8,894 nt of DNA from an uncultured Collinsella sp. (GTDB lineage: Bacteria; Actinomycetota; Coriobacteriia; Coriobacteriales; Coriobacteriaceae): contig CALKBB010000244.1 of the NCBI GenBank assembly GCA_937989795.1, forward strand, positions 1-8,894, given 5' to 3'. A program made the translations under genes and the position numbers. Below the pieces are notes generated by a model that was not told the origin of the DNA, searched no databases, and worked only from the letters and a program-made list of their open reading frames with translations. Shown one piece after another: positions 6,313 to 8,894 of the stretch; position 1 is the first letter of the stretch; each line of letters begins with the position of its first letter.

Positions 6313-6447
6313 ATGGCGGTTGAGTGGAGACGACAGAGGATGTTTTCTCAGATATTTATGCGTGGAGTCGGTGGAGACGATGGTGGTAAAGATGTTCGCT
6401 ATTTTTGGTTCGATTTGGTAAATAGTGGACATATGTACCGTATGTAG
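6313..6447 (+). CDS. Doubtful small ORF (44 aa) upstream of degV
   Basis: An ATG at 6313 has GAGGT 4 nt upstream (6304-6308) and opens a 44-codon frame ending at TAG 6445-6447, 45 nt before degV. The product would begin MAVEWRRQRMF and end NSGHMYRM, with no recognisable domain, signal or membrane segment. Against it: AGA and AGG arginine codons, rare in the neighbouring genes, and repeated DNA motifs that fall in different frames. It may be a chance ORF in a control region, or a leader peptide for degV. Confidence 0.2.
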   Translation: MAVEWRRQRMFSQIFMRGVGGDDGGKDVRYFWFDLVNSGHMYRM

Positions 6448-6456
6448 GCTCACTGT

Positions 6457-6464
6457 GCGATAAT
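6457..6464 (+). promoter_or_regulatory. Likely extended -10 promoter of degV
   Basis: TG at 6456-6457, one base, then GATAAT at 6459-6464 fits an extended -10 element. The -35 region is weak. Transcription would start near 6471, giving a leader of about 20 nt to the ATG at 6493, and it argues against the upstream ATG at 6475 as start. Confidence 0.45.
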
Positions 6465-6492
6465 TTGCGCAGCAATGAGTAAGGAGCCTCAT

Positions 6493-7383
6493 ATGAGTGA
6501 TTTTGTCCTGACCTGTGAATCCGCCGCCGACCGAACCCGCGAGTTCTTTGAATCGCGCAATATCCCTGTCGTGTGTTTTCATTACGAGATCGACGATGTT
6601 GTCCATACGGACGATCTGTATCAGTCGATTACGCCGGACAAGTTTTTTGCCCAGATTGCCGCGGGCGCCATGCCCAAGACGTCTCAGGTGAGCGTGGGTG
6701 AGTACGAGGAGTTTTGGGAGCCGTTTGTTGCCGAGGGTAAAGACGTGCTGCACCTGGCGTTGTCGTCGGGTATTTCGGGCACGTATGGATCGGCCTGCGT
6801 TGCGGCGCAGATGCTCGCGGATCGCTATCCCCAGGGCGGCAAGGTGCGCGTCATCGATTCGCTGGCGGCGTCTTCGGGCTTTGGCCTGCTGGCGGAATGT
6901 GCCGCCGACGTTCGCGATAGCGGCGCTTCGCTCGACGAGACGGCCGCTTGGATTGAGGAGCATAAACTCAACCTGCACCACTGGTTCTTCTCGACCGATC
7001 TGTCGAGCTACCTGCGCGGCGGTCGCATTTCGGCCGCGAGCGCGATCATCGGCACGGCGCTCAAGATTTGCCCGCTTATGACGGTCGATTGCGAAGGTGA
7101 GCTGGCGCCACGCGAGAAGATTCGCACCAAGAAGCGCGCGATCTCCGAGATGGCCAAGACCGTGATGGCGCATGTGCAGGACGGCGCGAACTATTCGGGC
7201 AAGTGCATCATGTCGCACTCGGCGTGCCGCGAGGACGCCGAGGCCGTTGCGGCACTGATAGAGGAACAGGTTCCGCAGCTCAAAGGCAAGATTGAGATCA
7301 ATAGCATCGGTGCCCTGATTGGCTCGCATACCGGCCCCGGCACGGTGGCCGTCTTCTTTATGGGCGACAAGCGCGTGGATTAG
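6493..7383 (+). CDS. DegV family (FakB-like) fatty-acid-binding protein
   Basis: A 296-residue protein of typical DegV length. DegV/FakB proteins bind a fatty acid in the cytoplasm and present it to the kinase FakA, feeding exogenous fatty acids into phospholipid synthesis. Visible family features are TSQ at 63-65 (the TSQ/TSQP lipid-head contact), SSGISGTYGS at 91-100, LRGGRIS at 174-180 and the C-terminal GSHTGPGT at 277-284. I chose ATG 6493 because AAGGAG (6481-6486) lies 6 nt upstream and the protein then begins like its family; the ATG at 6475 would make the ribosome site part of the coding sequence and sits almost on the predicted transcription start. No FakA or second DegV gene is in the window, so the exact lipid and partner are inferred from the family. 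Transcribed alone, divergent from fbp and convergent with the TIM-barrel gene. Confidence 0.95.
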   Translation: MSDFVLTCESAADRTREFFESRNIPVVCFHYEIDDVVHTDDLYQSITPDKFFAQIAAGAMPKTSQVSVGEYEEFWEPFVAEGKDVLHLALSSGISGTYGSACVAAQMLADRYPQGGKVRVIDSLAASSGFGLLAECAADVRDSGASLDETAAWIEEHKLNLHHWFFSTDLSSYLRGGRISAASAIIGTALKICPLMTVDCEGELAPREKIRTKKRAISEMAKTVMAHVQDGANYSGKCIMSHSACREDAEAVAALIEEQVPQLKGKIEINSIGALIGSHTGPGTVAVFFMGDKRVD

Positions 7384-7448
7384 CGTTTGTGGGCTGGCTG
7401 ACGGTTTTAACGGCTGCGCCTGTCCCTCCTGACACTTGATAACAGGAA

Positions 7449-7481
7449 AAGGCCCGTCCCGTTGTTTGCGGGACGGGCCTT
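7449..7481 (-). terminator. Hairpin terminator between degV and the TIM-barrel gene
   Basis: AAGGCCCGTCCCG (7449-7461) and CGGGACGGGCCTT (7469-7481) form a perfect 13-bp stem with a 7-nt loop; AACAG (7441-7445) and CTGTT (7483-7487) can lengthen it. On the minus strand it is followed by a TTTT run and lies 10 nt after the stop of the leftward gene. It may also stop rightward degV transcripts, though the plus-strand tail is poor in T. Confidence 0.8.
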
Positions 7482-7491
7482 GCTGTTGCGG

Positions 7492-8583
7492 CTAGCGTTT
7501 CTTTCCGCGGAAGAAAAAGCCGTGCAGCGAGGGCTTGAGTCCGCGGTTGGCGCGACGTTCCTCGATATGATCGTGGATCGAAGCGACGCGTTCGATGACT
7601 TCGTCGGGGATCGGCACATCGGGATTCATGTTCTCGACCTGGCTGACCTCGGCGGCGGCGACCTGGTCGATAATGGGCACATCGTCGCGCGAGATGACGG
7701 GCGTGGCGTCTTCCTTCATCTTGCGATAGCGCTGCATCATGTCGGTCTGAAGCTGCTGGGCCGAAGGCGGCGTCCAGATGATGGCATTGGCGCCGGCAGC
7801 GATGGTCTCACGGATGCTCTCGGGCGTCTTGCCGCCCGGTGCGATGAGCGGCAGGTTGGGATAGTGCTCGCGCAGTTCACGCAGGACCTGCGGCGTGTTC
7901 TTGCCGGCCGCGATGTTGAGGATCTTGGCTCCGGCGCGCACCTTGGCGTGAGCATCGTCGTCGCAGCGAACGACCGTGGCGATGACGGGGATGTCGGCGA
8001 TGTTGGTGATGTGCTCGACCATCTCGGCGGTAGCGGGGGAATTGACCACGCAGCCCGCCGCGCCCTGCATCTCGGAGACGGCCGCCATCTGCACGGAGCG
8101 CTTACCGGTGGTGGTGCCGCCGCCAACGCCCACAAAGACCGGGCACTCGGCAACGGTCAGCAGCGCCTGCGTAATGGCGGGCTGCGGCGTGAAGGGGTAG
8201 ACGGCAAACACGGCGTCGGCATTGGAATTGCGGATGACCGCCACGTCGGTGGTGTAGATGAGCGATTTGATGCGGCGGCCAAAGAGCGTAAAGCCGCTGG
8301 CCTCCTCGATCTCGTCGGGCATGCGAAGGGCCGCCTTGCGTAAACGTCCGTCGATGGGCAGTGGCTCCATGGGGAGCAGTCCGTTGGGGGTCACGGCTAC
8401 CTGGGGCTCGGTGAACTCGTCTGCGAGCTCGACCTCGGAGAAATCGACCGAGGCGACGATGTCCTCGTGAACCTCGGCGGGTACATCGATGGGAGCTTGG
8501 TCGTTTGCCGCGGCAGGCGTGTCGAAGGAGCTGGTGCCGACGAAGGCGTCGACGCGCTCATTTAGATCGTTGAGGGTATCCAT
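7492..8583 (-). CDS. TIM-barrel-like protein of unknown function
   Basis: A 363-residue soluble protein that I do not recognise as a named family. Residues 1-70 are acidic and Ala/Pro-rich, probably disordered. Residues about 105-280 alternate beta strands and helices as in a TIM barrel: AVFAVYPF (124-131), PVFVGVGGGTTTGKRS (148-163), GCVVNSPA (177-184), IPVIATVV (198-205), AKILNIAAG (219-227), LPLIAPGGKTPESI (244-257) and AIIWTPPS (267-274). The glycine-rich turns GVGGGTTTGKRS and APGGKTPESIRETIAAGA resemble phosphate-binding loops of aldolase-like barrels (KDPG aldolase, ThiE, tryptophan or histidine pathway barrels), so a phosphorylated substrate is plausible; no catalytic residues can be assigned. 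Residues 281-363 are charged and end in GFFFRGKKR. ATG 8581-8583 is the first start after an in-frame TAG, but it has no ribosome-binding site: CCTCC directly precedes it. Confidence 0.85.
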   Translation of the reverse strand: MDTLNDLNERVDAFVGTSSFDTPAAANDQAPIDVPAEVHEDIVASVDFSEVELADEFTEPQVAVTPNGLLPMEPLPIDGRLRKAALRMPDEIEEASGFTLFGRRIKSLIYTTDVAVIRNSNADAVFAVYPFTPQPAITQALLTVAECPVFVGVGGGTTTGKRSVQMAAVSEMQGAAGCVVNSPATAEMVEHITNIADIPVIATVVRCDDDAHAKVRAGAKILNIAAGKNTPQVLRELREHYPNLPLIAPGGKTPESIRETIAAGANAIIWTPPSAQQLQTDMMQRYRKMKEDATPVISRDDVPIIDQVAAAEVSQVENMNPDVPIPDEVIERVASIHDHIEERRANRGLKPSLHGFFFRGKKR

Positions 8584-8592
8584 GGAGGCTCG

Positions 8593-8598
8593 ATTCTA
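8593..8598 (-). promoter_or_regulatory. Possible -10 element implying a leaderless start
   Basis: On the minus strand this reads TAGAAT, one mismatch from TATAAT, with 9 nt between it and the ATG at 8583. Transcription would start within a few bases of the ATG, giving a leaderless mRNA, which would explain the missing ribosome-binding site. No good -35 is visible. Confidence 0.3.
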
Positions 8599-8733
8599 TG
8601 TGATGACGGCCGGCGCGATGCAGCCGGAATAGCGAATGCTAAATCGTTTGACGAGTTGATTTTTCCCCGCCGCGCCATCCGTTAGACCGAAGGGCGGGAG
8701 AACGTGAAGGAGCTGTGGTGGCGAGGATCGAGG

Positions 8734-8742
8734 TGCTATCTT
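8734..8742 (+). promoter_or_regulatory. Possible extended -10 promoter of the right-edge gene
   Basis: TG (8734-8735), C, then TATCTT (8737-8742) fits an extended -10 element 32 nt before the ATG at 8775. The -35 region is weak. Confidence 0.3.
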
Positions 8743-8774
8743 GAAAGTCCCGTTTAAAAGAGAGGTGACGCGGT

Positions 8775-8894
8775 ATGGAATTGACAGCAATGTTTGGCTC
8801 GATTGGCCTGTGCGCGGGCGCAATCGTTGCCGCCGCGGTCATCTACTTTGTGGTCACGGCCATTAAGGGCAAAAGGGCCGAACGCAAGGAGCGC
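8775..8894 (+). CDS. N-terminal part of a membrane protein (3' partial)
   Basis: ATG 8775 has AGAGGTG (8761-8767) 7 nt upstream and the frame stays open to the window end (40 codons). The visible protein starts MELTAMFGSIGLCAGAIVAA, continues as one hydrophobic helix to about residue 28 (VIYFVVTAI) and turns sharply basic (KGKRAERKER). This predicts an N-terminal membrane anchor with a cytoplasmic basic region. Too little is visible to name a family; it could be a small membrane protein or the start of a larger anchored enzyme. It is divergent from the TIM-barrel gene, with 191 nt between them. Confidence 0.6.
   Translation, partial: MELTAMFGSIGLCAGAIVAAAVIYFVVTAIKGKRAERKER

Larger units (their letters stand above)
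6172..6492. promoter_or_regulatory. Divergent fbp/degV intergenic region, repeat-rich
   Basis: This 321-nt stretch holds the control regions of two divergent genes and is visibly richer in A+T than its flanks. It contains a 9-bp inverted repeat (6199-6229), two CG-centred palindromes (6216-6223 and 6289-6300), ACATATGT (6429-6436), TGGTAAA four times on the plus strand (6192, 6286, 6384, 6416), and GTGGAGWCG three times (6324, 6362, 6371). A doubtful 44-codon ORF lies at 6313-6447. I could not place a convincing fbp promoter. Confidence 0.6.

Noticed and set aside
6298..7329. 343-codon minus-strand frame opposite degV
   Set aside because: Antisense to a well-supported DegV gene; the product is compositionally odd and matches no family I know.
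7462..8343. 293-codon plus-strand frame opposite the TIM-barrel gene
   Set aside because: His/Asp/Gly-rich shadow translation; it begins inside the terminator hairpin and has no ribosome site.
8610..8627. CCGGC/GCCGG 5-bp inverted repeat upstream of the TIM-barrel gene
   Set aside because: Too short to distinguish from chance in GC-rich DNA, and possibly outside the transcript.

Overview
The window reads as a chromosomal segment of a GC-rich Gram-positive bacterium, most likely a gut actinobacterium of class Coriobacteriia (Collinsella-like). This taxonomic guess rests on recalled gene content and codon style, not a search: surface proteins with DUF4430, InlB-type repeats and Lys/Ser/Asp-rich spacers, a class III fructose-1,6-bisphosphatase, DegV and GtrA proteins, and frequent GTG starts. 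No mobile element, CRISPR array, tRNA or rRNA was seen.

Layout. 1-2994 (+): two adjacent, probably translationally coupled genes for extracytoplasmic proteins. The first enters from the left edge and carries a DUF4430 end, a PQQ-type beta-propeller, an InlB repeat, low-complexity spacers and a C-terminal membrane anchor. The second has an N-terminal membrane anchor, a similar spacer and a C-terminal DUF4430. A strong terminator (3017-3054) follows. 3089-6171 (-): read leftwards, class III fructose-1,6-bisphosphatase (fbp), then two paralogous small GtrA membrane proteins, closed by a strong terminator facing the first. 6172-6492: a 321-nt divergent intergenic region unusually rich in inverted and direct repeats, with one doubtful 44-codon ORF. 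6493-7383 (+): DegV-family lipid-binding protein. 7492-8583 (-): a TIM-barrel-like protein of unknown function with a hairpin terminator just after it. 8775 to the right edge (+): the first 40 codons of a membrane protein.

How the parts relate. The two DUF4430 proteins look like a surface pair anchored at opposite ends. DUF4430 is related to the C-terminal domain of transcobalamin and intrinsic factor, so corrinoid or other small-ligand capture is a testable idea, not a demonstrated function. The fbp gene provides gluconeogenic fructose-6-phosphate, and the GtrA proteins probably move or help move lipid-linked sugars, so the leftward cluster may link sugar-phosphate supply to envelope glycans. 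DegV probably acts in fatty-acid handling.

No clear new multi-gene system is visible. The best candidates for something undescribed are the mirrored DUF4430 pair, the TIM-barrel family protein with a possible leaderless start, and the repeat-rich fbp/degV control region.
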